Below are positions 41,596 to 49,507 of a DNA stretch of 64,000 nt, piece by piece. The notes under the pieces are model-generated. The model had not been told where the DNA came from. It saw only the letters and a list, made by a program, of their open reading frames with translations, and ran no database searches. The stretch spans positions 62,001 to 126,000 of the forward strand of contig NZ_JAIUGX010000015.1 of assembly GCF_020164785.1 (NCBI RefSeq). The letters are read 5' to 3'. The DNA comes from Mesorhizobium sp. ES1-1. GTDB lineage: Bacteria > Pseudomonadota > Alphaproteobacteria > Rhizobiales > Rhizobiaceae. Both the position numbers and the translations under genes were made by a program. How positions within the stretch are numbered: position 1 is the stretch's first letter; every line of letters starts with the position of its first letter.

Positions 41596-41682
41596 CGGGA
41601 TGATCTCCGCGACGGGCGCCGGAAGCCTCTCCTCCAGCCCTTAACCCGTCACGGAAAATCCGTCCGTACTCTCACTCTGAAG
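41596..41682 (-). ncRNA. Recurrent structured leader, copy 3 (possible radC RNA motif)
   Basis: Directly upstream of ardC. On the minus strand: CTTCAGAGTGAGAG, a small hairpin (ACGGATTTTCCGT), then GACGGG, GGGCTGGAGGAGAGGC, CCGGCGCCCGTC and GGAG before the ATG. Same order and spacing as copies 1 and 2. An anti-restriction gene downstream is one of the contexts reported for the radC RNA motif. Confidence 0.6.
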
Positions 41683-41769
41683 GGGGCGTTGCGGGGATCT
41701 CCCCGCAGAAGGGGTAGGCAGAGACCAAGGCTCGGCCGCAGGGGAAGGCGTTCCCCTATCCGGACTTCC

Positions 41770-41798
41770 TTGAAAACTGTCAGAAACTCGCGTATGTT
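41770..41798 (+). promoter_or_regulatory. Sigma-70-type promoter of the AbiE/SIR2-HerA defence operon
   Basis: TTGAAA (41770-41775), 17 bp spacer, TATGTT (41793-41798), followed by AGGAGA (41805-41810) six bases before the abiEi ATG. GAAAC (41783-41787) and GTTTC (41796-41800) form a dyad overlapping the -10 element, a reasonable autorepression site since AbiEi proteins repress their own promoters through inverted repeats. Confidence 0.65.
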
Positions 41799-41816
41799 TC
41801 CAACAGGAGAACGGCG

Positions 41817-42410
41817 ATGACACGGCTGACCGAACAGATTCTGGCCCATGCGACGGGACTGCCCGAAGGCGTCCCTGTGTCCGCCAAGGGCCTGCTCCAC
41901 CTCGGAAACCGTGCGGCCGTGGATCAGGCATTGTCGCGCCTGTCGGAGCGGGGGCAGCTCATCCGCGCCGGTCGTGGCGTCTATCTGCGTCCCATCGCCA
42001 GCCGGTTCGGCACGCGCGCACCGTCGGTCGAGCAGGCTGTCGAGGCTCTTGCGACCCAAAAGGGGGAGATCATCGTCTCGAACGGCGCCGCAGCAGCGAA
42101 CGCGCTTGGCTTGACGACGCAGGTGCCCGTCCGCTCGGTCTATCTGACCTCCGGGCGCAGCCGAAAGATGCACCTCGGCAAGCAGGTCGTCGAATTGCGG
42201 CACGCGCCGCGCTGGCAACTGGCCCTGGCCAACCGCCCCGCAGGGGAGGCCGTGCGGGCGCTGGCTTGGCTCGGCCCCGAAAGGGCGGAGGCCGCGCTCA
42301 CGACATTGAAACGGAAGATGCCGCCCGGCGTGTTCGGCGAACTGGTCGCCGCCGCGCCGCAGTTTCCGACATGGCTCGCACAGAGCGTCGGAAAGGCGGC
42401 CTATGGCTGA
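41817..42410 (+). CDS. abiEi: AbiEi-like antitoxin (DUF6088), type IV toxin-antitoxin
   Basis: 197 aa. Winged helix at the N-terminus: GVPVSAKGLLHLGNRAAVDQ, ALSRLSERGQLIRAGRGVYL, RPIASRFGTRAP. This is the DUF6088/AbiEi_4 antitoxin layout, where the winged helix binds the operator and the C-terminal domain neutralises the toxin. The stop overlaps the toxin start by 8 nt. The gene points away from the rest of the ICE and has its own promoter. Confidence 0.9.
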   Translation: MTRLTEQILAHATGLPEGVPVSAKGLLHLGNRAAVDQALSRLSERGQLIRAGRGVYLRPIASRFGTRAPSVEQAVEALATQKGEIIVSNGAAAANALGLTTQVPVRSVYLTSGRSRKMHLGKQVVELRHAPRWQLALANRPAGEAVRALAWLGPERAEAALTTLKRKMPPGVFGELVAAAPQFPTWLAQSVGKAAYG

Positions 42411-43419
42411 CGTCTTTCTTCAGCTTTCGGCCGGGGATCGGCGTGATGCACTGGGCGTCGCTGCCGACCGTTCGGGTCGCCCCACCCATCTTCTCGAAAA
42501 GGATGTGTGGGTGGTGTGGGCGCTGGCGACCCTCTACGCGGCACCGCTCGGCGAGCATCTGGTGTTCAAGGGCGGCACGTCGCTGTCGAAAGCCTATCAC
42601 GTCATTCGCCGGTTTTCGGAGGACGTGGATCTGACCTACGACATTCGGGCGATTGCGCCCGATCTGGTTGGGGACAATGGCGAGGGTCTGCCGAAGACAC
42701 GAAGCGAGGAAAAGCGCTGGTCCAGCGAGGTCCGTCGGCGGTTACCGGCATGGGTCGCGGAAACCGTGCAGCCTGTGATCGAGACCGCACTGGCCGTCGA
42801 AGGTCTGGCGGCGGCCGTCCGCGTCGAGGATGAGAAGCTCTTCATCGACTATGAGGCGACCGCAGCCGGGTCCGGCTATGTGGCTCCAAGCGTCATGCTG
42901 GAGTTCGGCGCGCGCTCGACGGGCGAACCCGCGAGCTTGCGCGACGTCGTCTGCGACGCGGCCGGCCTGATCGAGGGGCTGCTCTTCCCGACGGCGCGGC
43001 CGCGCGTCATGCACGCGGAGCGGACGTTCTGGGAGAAGGCGACCGCCATCCACGTCTTCTGCCTCCAGGAGCGGCTGCGCGGCGACCGCTTCGCGCGACA
43101 TTGGCACGATGTTGTCCGACTGGACGAAGCCGGCTTCGCGGAAGCCGCTTTTGCCGATCGCGACCTGGCCAACGCTGTCGCTCGGCACAAGTCGATGTTC
43201 TTCGCAGAGAAGGCCGCCGACCGCACGCCGATCGACTATGCAGCGGCTGTCAGCGGCGGCTTGCAACTCGTGCCGGTCGGCGATGGCGCGAAGGCGTTGG
43301 AGGATGACTATGCCCGCATGGTTGAGGATGGACTGCTCTTCGACGACGAGGAGCCGTTCGAAGCGCTCATGGCGCAGTGCGCTGATATAGCCGCGCGCGC
43401 GAACAGAGCAGCCAAGTAA
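42403..43419 (+). CDS. abiEii: AbiEii-type nucleotidyltransferase toxin
   Basis: 338 aa. Nucleotidyltransferase motif I, KGGTSLSKAYHVIRRFSEDV followed by DL (about residues 56-77), has the G-[GST]-S and D-x-D pattern of AbiEii/MenT toxins. Later motifs include PSVMLEFGARSTGEP and AERTFWEKATAIHVFCLQER with the Lys of motif III. Such toxins block growth by transferring nucleotides to tRNA or other targets, and AbiE gives phage resistance by abortive infection. No key residue seems lost. 23 nt separate it from the SIR2 gene. Confidence 0.9.
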   Translation: MADVFLQLSAGDRRDALGVAADRSGRPTHLLEKDVWVVWALATLYAAPLGEHLVFKGGTSLSKAYHVIRRFSEDVDLTYDIRAIAPDLVGDNGEGLPKTRSEEKRWSSEVRRRLPAWVAETVQPVIETALAVEGLAAAVRVEDEKLFIDYEATAAGSGYVAPSVMLEFGARSTGEPASLRDVVCDAAGLIEGLLFPTARPRVMHAERTFWEKATAIHVFCLQERLRGDRFARHWHDVVRLDEAGFAEAAFADRDLANAVARHKSMFFAEKAADRTPIDYAAAVSGGLQLVPVGDGAKALEDDYARMVEDGLLFDDEEPFEALMAQCADIAARANRAAK

Positions 43420-43442
43420 GAAACTGGGAGGACCGGGGGTAT

Positions 43443-44765
43443 ATGAGCGAAGTCGAAGAAGAGCGAAAATTCCAGTTTCTGCGGGACGGCGATGCCGAGC
43501 CATCTGAACTGGACTGGAACAAGGGGATCGAGAGCGCCCGCAAGGCGATTTCCGAGGCCATGAACGCCAAGAATATCGCGTTTTTGCTCGGCGCTGGCTG
43601 TTCCTCCCTGATGAAAGACAAGAAGGAACTTGGCATTGCGACCATGGCGCCCCTGGCCAAGGAGTTTTGCGGGGAAACCCTTGAGGCGCGCGCGGCGGGA
43701 TTCTACGCCGATCCGCCGGTAGCCGGCGCTGCCCCAGCGCCATGGCGGCTGACCAAGCGCGAACTCGACTATCTCGATACGCTCGGGATCGATCTGGCGA
43801 AGGATTACAACCGTAACCTGGAACGCTTGATGGAGGTGCTGTTCGCGCAGCGGTTCGTGCTGCGCCAAAGCGAAAATCCCGATCTTCGCCCCTATCGCGC
43901 TGTTCTCGACGGCATCATCAAGAAGGTTCAGGATTTCCTGTGGACTCGTGTTACCCAAGGGGCCTTCGCCACGGAGAGCGACACCACCGTGCGCGACCTC
44001 TACGAGCGGTTTTACAAGAAACTGGTCTTGCGAGATCGGTCCTTGCCCCGGCCGTGGGTGTTCACGACCAACTACGATCATTTCAGCGAATTGGCGATGG
44101 ATCGCCTGGGCATTCCCTATGCCAACGGCTTTTCCGGTGTAGTTGAACGTCGCTTCAACCCGGCGACCTTCCGCTATGCCTTGGCCGAGCAGCTCGACGT
44201 CGCCAGCCGCAAGTGGACCGCTGTCGACGCCTTCGTCTATCTCTGCAAATTGCATGGTTCAGTGACTTGGACCGAGGACGATCATGGCCTGTTCCCGATC
44301 AAGGAGGTCTGGCCGCCGCAGTCCACGAACCAGATGCTGATCTATCCGACGCCGGCGAAGCAGAACTCTTCGCTCGGCTCGCCTTACGCGGACCTGTTCC
44401 GGGAATTTCAGTCCCGGATCGTGCGCGAGCAGAGCGTTCTTATCACGGCGGGCTACGCCTTCGGCGACGAGCACCTGAACAACATCATCTATCAGGCTCT
44501 GACGATCCCGACCTTCCGCTTGGTGATCTTTGCGGCGCCCGACACGGAGGGAGAGATCGCCAAGCTGCGGGCGCTGCGCGATCCGCGCATTTGGATCATT
44601 GGAGGCAATGGCCCTGCCGAGGGGACGAGGGCGCACTACTTCGACATGATCGTCGAGCATTTCATGCCCCAGCGCCCCAGCGACAGGATTGATGATGCCG
44701 TCCGCAAGGTGTTGTCGGAGCTGGCGCCGAAAAGGGACGACGAGACGAAGGATGGCGAGGCATGA
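43443..44765 (+). CDS. SIR2-domain NADase-type defence effector
   Basis: 440 aa, start preceded by GGGAGG. SIR2/STHS motifs in order: IAFLLGAGCSSLMKDKKELG (about residue 45), WVFTTNYDHFSELAMDRLG (about residue 203), CKLHGSVTW with the catalytic-type His (about residue 265), and ITAGYAFGDEHLNNIIYQAL (about residue 333). Defence SIR2 proteins of this type cleave NAD+ after phage sensing. The ATGA overlap with the next gene, a HerA ATPase, matches the known SIR2-HerA system, in which the two proteins form one large complex. Confidence 0.9.
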   Translation: MSEVEEERKFQFLRDGDAEPSELDWNKGIESARKAISEAMNAKNIAFLLGAGCSSLMKDKKELGIATMAPLAKEFCGETLEARAAGFYADPPVAGAAPAPWRLTKRELDYLDTLGIDLAKDYNRNLERLMEVLFAQRFVLRQSENPDLRPYRAVLDGIIKKVQDFLWTRVTQGAFATESDTTVRDLYERFYKKLVLRDRSLPRPWVFTTNYDHFSELAMDRLGIPYANGFSGVVERRFNPATFRYALAEQLDVASRKWTAVDAFVYLCKLHGSVTWTEDDHGLFPIKEVWPPQSTNQMLIYPTPAKQNSSLGSPYADLFREFQSRIVREQSVLITAGYAFGDEHLNNIIYQALTIPTFRLVIFAAPDTEGEIAKLRALRDPRIWIIGGNGPAEGTRAHYFDMIVEHFMPQRPSDRIDDAVRKVLSELAPKRDDETKDGEA

Positions 44766-46792
44766 GCCACGACGATCGCAAGCGGGCGATCGGCAAGGTG
44801 GTCTCGGTCGCTGCCGACCGCTTTGTCGTCGAGATGCACGTCGGCACCGACAACTTCACGGTCGTCGGCTTCGACGACGTGCATTATGTGGCGCGACTGG
44901 GATCATTCCTGATGATTCCGTCGCAGTCGGAATATGTCGTGGTCGAGGTTGTCGGCCTGCGTGAGCGCGACGCGAGCACGCCTTCCGAGCGGGGCGATTT
45001 CGACCGGGCCGGCTCCTCGAAGTATCTGGACGTGGTGCCCGTCGGCATGTTGCCGATGCGCGGCGGCGCGTTTCGCTTCGGTGTGTCGGTTTTCCCGTCT
45101 CTGTATGCGGACGCACTCTATGCGCTGGATGGCGAGCTCGATCGCATCTTTGAGACCGAGGCCACCGTCGAGCCGTCAGTCGGCCCGGATGGCGGCGCCT
45201 GCCAACCCGAAGGGGCCACGCGCTATCGGGTTCTGCCGATCGGCAAGTCGGTGGTGTTCGAGGACTACGACGTCAAAGTTCGTCTGAACGAGTTCTTCGG
45301 CGGTCATGTCGCCGTCCTAGGCAATACCGGCAGCGGTAAATCCTGCACGGTCGCCTCGGTCTTGCAGTCCCTTTTCAGCAAGCCGGACGAACATCACGCT
45401 CGCGGAGCGACGTTTATCGTCTTCGACGTGAATGGCGAGTATCACGAGGCGCTTTCTCCTTTGGCAAAAGACGGCGGCATCGGCGTCCATCGCGTAATCC
45501 TTGATGGGACGACTGCTGGCTTTCGGATGCCGCATTGGTTCCTGGAAATGGCAGAGTGGGAACTGCTTTTGCAGGCGAGCGAGCGAACGCAACTGCCGGT
45601 CCTTCGGACGGCGTTAGGTCTGACAAGTCTCTTTCATGCCAACACGCCAGACGCTCTGGCTCTGCGCGAGCACTTTGTCGCCACTTGCATCATCGAGTGC
45701 TTTCGAGGTGCGGATGGCGACTCCCCAGTGTCGAAGTTTCAGCGCGTCGTCTCCCTTCTTCAGAAATATCCGACGAACGACCTGAATATGGCGTTGTTGA
45801 ACCGCTTCAGTCCGAATTTTCAGTACGGAAATTTTTCTGGGAACAATCAATCGGCGTTTCTGAACGAAGTAAGGAAAAAGCTCAGGGAGGATGCGCCCTT
45901 ACCAGCCTACAATCGGACCCCATTTTCTTTTGATGAGCTGCACGAGTGTCTCGACTTCGCGATCCTCTATGAGGAGGCCCACGGCAACCGCCAAATCCGA
46001 GATTACTGCTCGTCCATGGTTACGCGGCTCAGATCTCTCCAGGAGAGGACCGAATATGCCTTTCTACGTCACGAAGGAACTGACGTTGGCGCCGCTGTAA
46101 GCGATCTGGAATTCTTGACCAACATCGTCGGTCTGGAAAGGGCTGCTGGCGAAGCGTTCACCAAACGCAATCAGGTCATCATTATCGACCTGAATTCCGT
46201 CGAAGATGAGATCGTTGAGTTGGTCAGTGCGGTCGTCGCGCGCATGCTTTTTCGGTTCCTTCGCCGTGCGGAACCAAGAAACCGCTTCCCGATACACCTG
46301 CTCCTCGAAGAGGCTCACAGGTATGTCGCCTCTACGCCCTCCCGGTTTTCCATCGACGCAACCAAGATATTCGAGCGCATCGCCAAGGAAGGGCGCAAGT
46401 ACGGCATGTTCGTGCTCTTGGCATCGCAACGCCCGAGTGAACTGTCCAAGACGGTTCTCAGCCAGTGCTCCAATTTTCTGGTTCACCGCATCCAGAACCC
46501 CGACGATCTTTCTCAGATTCGGCAGATGACGCCGTTCATCTCGGATTCGGTCTTGAAGCGGTTGCCGTCATTGCCTCGGCAGCACGCGCTGGTGTTCGGA
46601 ACATCGGTCAATCTCCCGACGACATTCAAGGTGCGGGAGGCATCACCGCGGCCGCGCAGCGACGATACCGCCGTGGTCGATTTGTGGTTCCACGAAGAAG
46701 GTCGAGCCGCCGACATTCGACTCGCTCCGGCCGATACCGCTGGAGGGGAGCCGATGGCAGTAAACGAAGCGTCAGACGATGACATCTTCTGA
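44762..46792 (+). CDS. herA: HerA/VirB4-like hexameric ATPase of a SIR2-HerA system
   Basis: 676 aa. An N-terminal HAS-barrel-like region (IGKVVSVAADRFVVEMHVGT) precedes the RecA-like core with Walker A VAVLGNTGSGKSCTVASVL (about residue 183), FIVFDVNGEYHEAL, Walker B IHLLLEEAHRYV (about residue 510), the arginine-containing LASQRPSELSKTVLSQCSNF, and the HerA_C segment. HerA assembles as a hexamer and pumps DNA. Overlaps SIR2 by 4 nt and the exonuclease gene by 14 nt. The middle part (about 45.4-46.5 kb) is noticeably richer in A+T than its neighbours, a sign of separate ancestry. Confidence 0.92.
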   Translation: MSHDDRKRAIGKVVSVAADRFVVEMHVGTDNFTVVGFDDVHYVARLGSFLMIPSQSEYVVVEVVGLRERDASTPSERGDFDRAGSSKYLDVVPVGMLPMRGGAFRFGVSVFPSLYADALYALDGELDRIFETEATVEPSVGPDGGACQPEGATRYRVLPIGKSVVFEDYDVKVRLNEFFGGHVAVLGNTGSGKSCTVASVLQSLFSKPDEHHARGATFIVFDVNGEYHEALSPLAKDGGIGVHRVILDGTTAGFRMPHWFLEMAEWELLLQASERTQLPVLRTALGLTSLFHANTPDALALREHFVATCIIECFRGADGDSPVSKFQRVVSLLQKYPTNDLNMALLNRFSPNFQYGNFSGNNQSAFLNEVRKKLREDAPLPAYNRTPFSFDELHECLDFAILYEEAHGNRQIRDYCSSMVTRLRSLQERTEYAFLRHEGTDVGAAVSDLEFLTNIVGLERAAGEAFTKRNQVIIIDLNSVEDEIVELVSAVVARMLFRFLRRAEPRNRFPIHLLLEEAHRYVASTPSRFSIDATKIFERIAKEGRKYGMFVLLASQRPSELSKTVLSQCSNFLVHRIQNPDDLSQIRQMTPFISDSVLKRLPSLPRQHALVFGTSVNLPTTFKVREASPRPRSDDTAVVDLWFHEEGRAADIRLAPADTAGGEPMAVNEASDDDIF

Positions 46793-47672
46793 CCATCTGG
46801 AGGCCCTGGCGCAGACGCTGGAGGCCACGGGAGACTACCGGGTCGTCCGGCGTCTCAAACCGCGCCCTCGCATCGTTCCTCCGCCAGGCACGCCGCTGCG
46901 CCTTGGCCTGGTGGTCGATGTGGAGACCACGGGGCTCGACTATCAGCGCGACGAGATCATCGAACTCGCCATGACACCATTCAACTACGGCTTGGATGGC
47001 ACCATTTTCAGCGCGGGTGACAGCTTCCAAGGGCTGCGTCAGCCGAGCAAGCCTATCGCCCCGGAAATCACCGCGATCACCGGCATCACCAACGAGATGG
47101 TGGCCGGCCAGATTATTGATCCCGCAGCGGTAGCCACATTCGCAGCGCCGGCTTCGCTCGTCATCGCGCACAACGCGGCGTTCGACCGCCGCTTCCTCGA
47201 ACGATTCAGCGACGTGTTCTTGACGAAGCCGTGGGCATGCTCGCTCAGCCAGATCGATTGGGCAGCAGAGGGGTTCGAGGGCACGAAACTCGCCTATCTC
47301 GCTCAGGCCGCCGGCTTCTTCTACGACCGCCACCGCGCGATGCACGACTGTCTTGCTACGGTCGAGTTGCTGGCGATGTGGCTGCCCCGATCTGGCGCTA
47401 CAGGTCTCAGCCGTCTCCTGGACGGCGCTCGTGCCGTTTCTTGGCGAATCTGGGCGGAGAACGCGCCCTTTGACCTCAAGGATGTCCTTAAAGCGCGGGG
47501 GTACCGCTGGAACGGCGATCCCGGCCCGCAGCCGCGCGCCTGGTATATTGACGTTCCCGAGGCTCAGTGCGAGGCCGAACTACGGTTCTTGAGAACGGAG
47601 ATCTATCGGTATGAGGTCGATCCCCCGGTTCGGCGGATCGATGCTTATGATCGGTTTTCAGATCGCATCTGA
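46779..47672 (+). CDS. DEDDh 3'-5' exonuclease (DnaQ-like) coupled to SIR2-HerA
   Basis: 297 aa, the start lying inside the herA end (14-nt overlap). All three exonuclease motifs are present: ExoI GLVVDVETTGLDYQRDEIIE (about residue 44), ExoII VIAHNAAFDRRFLERF (about residue 128), ExoIII HRAMHDCLATVELL with the His-Asp pair (about residue 185). The last 90 residues form a separate block with LKARGYRWNGDPGPQPRAWY, which I cannot name. A DNA or RNA 3' exonuclease here may trim nucleic acid handled by HerA. This third gene is not part of the SIR2-HerA pair as I know it. Confidence 0.88.
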   Translation: MTSSDHLEALAQTLEATGDYRVVRRLKPRPRIVPPPGTPLRLGLVVDVETTGLDYQRDEIIELAMTPFNYGLDGTIFSAGDSFQGLRQPSKPIAPEITAITGITNEMVAGQIIDPAAVATFAAPASLVIAHNAAFDRRFLERFSDVFLTKPWACSLSQIDWAAEGFEGTKLAYLAQAAGFFYDRHRAMHDCLATVELLAMWLPRSGATGLSRLLDGARAVSWRIWAENAPFDLKDVLKARGYRWNGDPGPQPRAWYIDVPEAQCEAELRFLRTEIYRYEVDPPVRRIDAYDRFSDRI

Positions 47673-47966
47673 GCGTCACAAAAGGCCGAGACTTTTGCAG
47701 ATTATGATCAGCTGACCACTCTTTTGGTCACAGCTTTGCGGTCGACGAAAATCACGCCGCGAAGAATCCTCTTTTCCAGTCCTCAGCCGGCCGCCTTTAA
47801 CCCTCAAGAGCGGATACGGTCTTACCTCAGATCGCAGCAACGCAGAATCAGAGTCAAGATATTGTTATAGAAAGAAAAATCAGCGCCGCCGCTTACGTGA
47901 ATGCGCCGCGTAAGCAACATCTCTTAAAAGAGGGAACTGATAATACTTTGATTTTTATGGGGAAAA
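47673..47966. other. AT-rich element end before the tRNA
   Basis: 294 bp without gene. A hairpin TGACCA / TGGTCA at about 47713-47730 lies 40 bp after the exonuclease stop. GCTTACG (47891-47897) and its inverse CGTAAGC (47909-47915) lie 52-76 bp from the tRNA 3' end. Distinctly richer in A+T than the genes around it, as is common for attachment-site arms of integrating elements. No integrase gene is present here. Confidence 0.6.
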
Positions 47967-48043
47967 TGGCGCACCCGAGAGGATTCGAACCTCTGGCCTC
48001 CGCCTTCGGAGGGCGGCGCTCTATCCAGCTGAGCTACGGGTGC
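47967..48043 (-). tRNA. tRNA-Arg (anticodon CCG)
   Basis: 77 nt including encoded CCA. Acceptor stem GCACCCG / CGGGTGC with discriminator G, D arm GCTC...GAGC, anticodon stem CCGCC/GGCGG with loop CTCCGAA (anticodon CCG at the centre), T arm AGAGG-TTCGAAT-CCTCT. All stems pair fully, so the gene looks functional. Its 3' end faces the ICE, the usual geometry for elements that integrate into the 3' half of a tRNA gene. It serves CGG codons. Confidence 0.97.
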
Positions 48044-48178
48044 ATACCGTTCGCGAGATGCTTACGTCATGCTTACGCGAGTTTTTTGGCTTCTTGAAGA
48101 GCAAACCCGATATTCGCTCAAGCCATTGTTAAATCAGTACCTTTTCCCAACACCTTCAGCCTTCTCTGGACTTGACTA

Positions 48179-48222
<44 letters not shown>

Positions 48223-48329
48223 TTCCCGGTGACCGGAAAACCGACCGGCCGGCGAACCGGCAGGTCACGGCTTCTTAGCGGAAGCAGGCGCGGGCTTCAA
48301 CGGGCAATTGGCGATTGGCTGCGCGAGGG

Positions 48330-49253
48330 TCATTCCCCCGTTTCGCTCTTCACCGCCCGCCTGCGTCTCGGCGCGCGCTTCGGTTTACGGGCGTCGGTCA
48401 GTTCGTGCATGGCGTCGAGCTGCATCTGCTGCATTTCGGCCAGGCGCGTCCATTGGCGCGAGATGAGGTAGTCGAGCTTTTCGTGCAGATGGCGCACTTC
48501 GAGTTCGGCCTTGAGGTTGACGCGGTAGTCGTTGAAGGAGCGCAGGCGGTCTTTCGATTCCTGCCGCCTCTGGCTCATCATGATGATCGGCGCCTGCACG
48601 GCGGCGATGCAGGAGAGCAGCAGATTGAGCAGGATGAAAGGATAGGGATCGAAGGCAGCGCCCATGCCGGCGATCAAATTGATGCCGATCCACACCAGCA
48701 ACACGCTGGCGAAGGAGATCAGGAACCACCAGCTGCCGCCGAAGGCCGCCATGTTGTCGGAGACGCGATCGGCGAAGGTGCGGTGCTCCTCGAACTCTTC
48801 CTCCGAGTTTTCGGAAATCGTGTCCTGCCTGGCGATTGATTCCACCACTTGGCGGTCGAGCTCGGAGAATTCGCCGTGCTCCTGCTGCAGCAGTTCCTCC
48901 ATGTAGCGCATGCGGTAGCGGCCGAGCTCTGCTCGGGTGATGCGGGCGCCAGGCGGCAGGTCCGGATGGTCGGCGCGGATGCGGTCGGCGAGGCTCGGAC
49001 GCAGCGTGTCGATGCGCACGAGATCGCGCTTGCGGTATTTGCGGCCTGAGATCGCCGACGGCTTCTTCTTCGGCTTGCCGCGTGAGGCGCCCGGGGCCGA
49101 TGGCTCCGAATCCGGCACGTCGGGGGTTTCGAGATGCTCGTCCGACGCAGGGTCGGGCTCGGCCTCGCCCGTGGTCGGCGCCTCGAAATATTCGCCGCCG
49201 CTGTCGTTCTGGTGGTCCTCGGCCTGCTCGGGCGCCTTGGGGATGGTGCTCAT
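48330..49253 (-). CDS. DUF1003 family membrane protein
   Basis: 307 aa. N-terminal 80 residues are acidic, Pro- and Lys-rich and probably disordered. DUF1003 core: ADRVSDNMAAFGGSWWFLIS, two membrane helices (WWFLISFASVLLVWIGINLI and FILLNLLLSCIAAVQAPIIM) and SQRRQESKDRLRSFNDYRVN. The C-terminus ends in a basic tail (KPKRAPRRRRAVKS). Function unknown, often described as a cyclic-nucleotide-binding-like membrane protein. First chromosomal gene beyond the ICE junction. Confidence 0.92.
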   Translation of the reverse strand: MSTIPKAPEQAEDHQNDSGGEYFEAPTTGEAEPDPASDEHLETPDVPDSEPSAPGASRGKPKKKPSAISGRKYRKRDLVRIDTLRPSLADRIRADHPDLPPGARITRAELGRYRMRYMEELLQQEHGEFSELDRQVVESIARQDTISENSEEEFEEHRTFADRVSDNMAAFGGSWWFLISFASVLLVWIGINLIAGMGAAFDPYPFILLNLLLSCIAAVQAPIIMMSQRRQESKDRLRSFNDYRVNLKAELEVRHLHEKLDYLISRQWTRLAEMQQMQLDAMHELTDARKPKRAPRRRRAVKSETGE

Positions 49254-49507
49254 TGTGGTGGCTCCTTCTGTCGGGGCTTCCGGTTCGAGAATACGCCGCG
49301 GAGGCGAGGCCTAGCCACTGCCGGATTTCGCAGCCTATGCCATGTCTTCCGCACGATTGCGTGACAATGGCAAGACAATAGCCGGCTGCTAGTCTTTCGC
49401 GGATGTAGGACTTTGATTGAGAGGCGTCCCGAGATCGTCATCCACGGGCGCGGCAGTAGCGCAGCTCCGTCGCGGCGAGCCTGGATGACGAAGTGAGGGA
49501 GACCCGC

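Noticed and set aside
46779..48043. Expected integrase gene beside the tRNA
   Set aside because: No tyrosine or serine recombinase is encoded between the exonuclease gene and the tRNA or anywhere else in the window; it is presumably at the left end of the element.
47897..48097. Open frame over the tRNA-Arg gene (reads ...HPRGFEPLASAFGGRRSIQL...)
   Set aside because: This well-known false translation arises from tRNA genes; the tRNA structure is complete.
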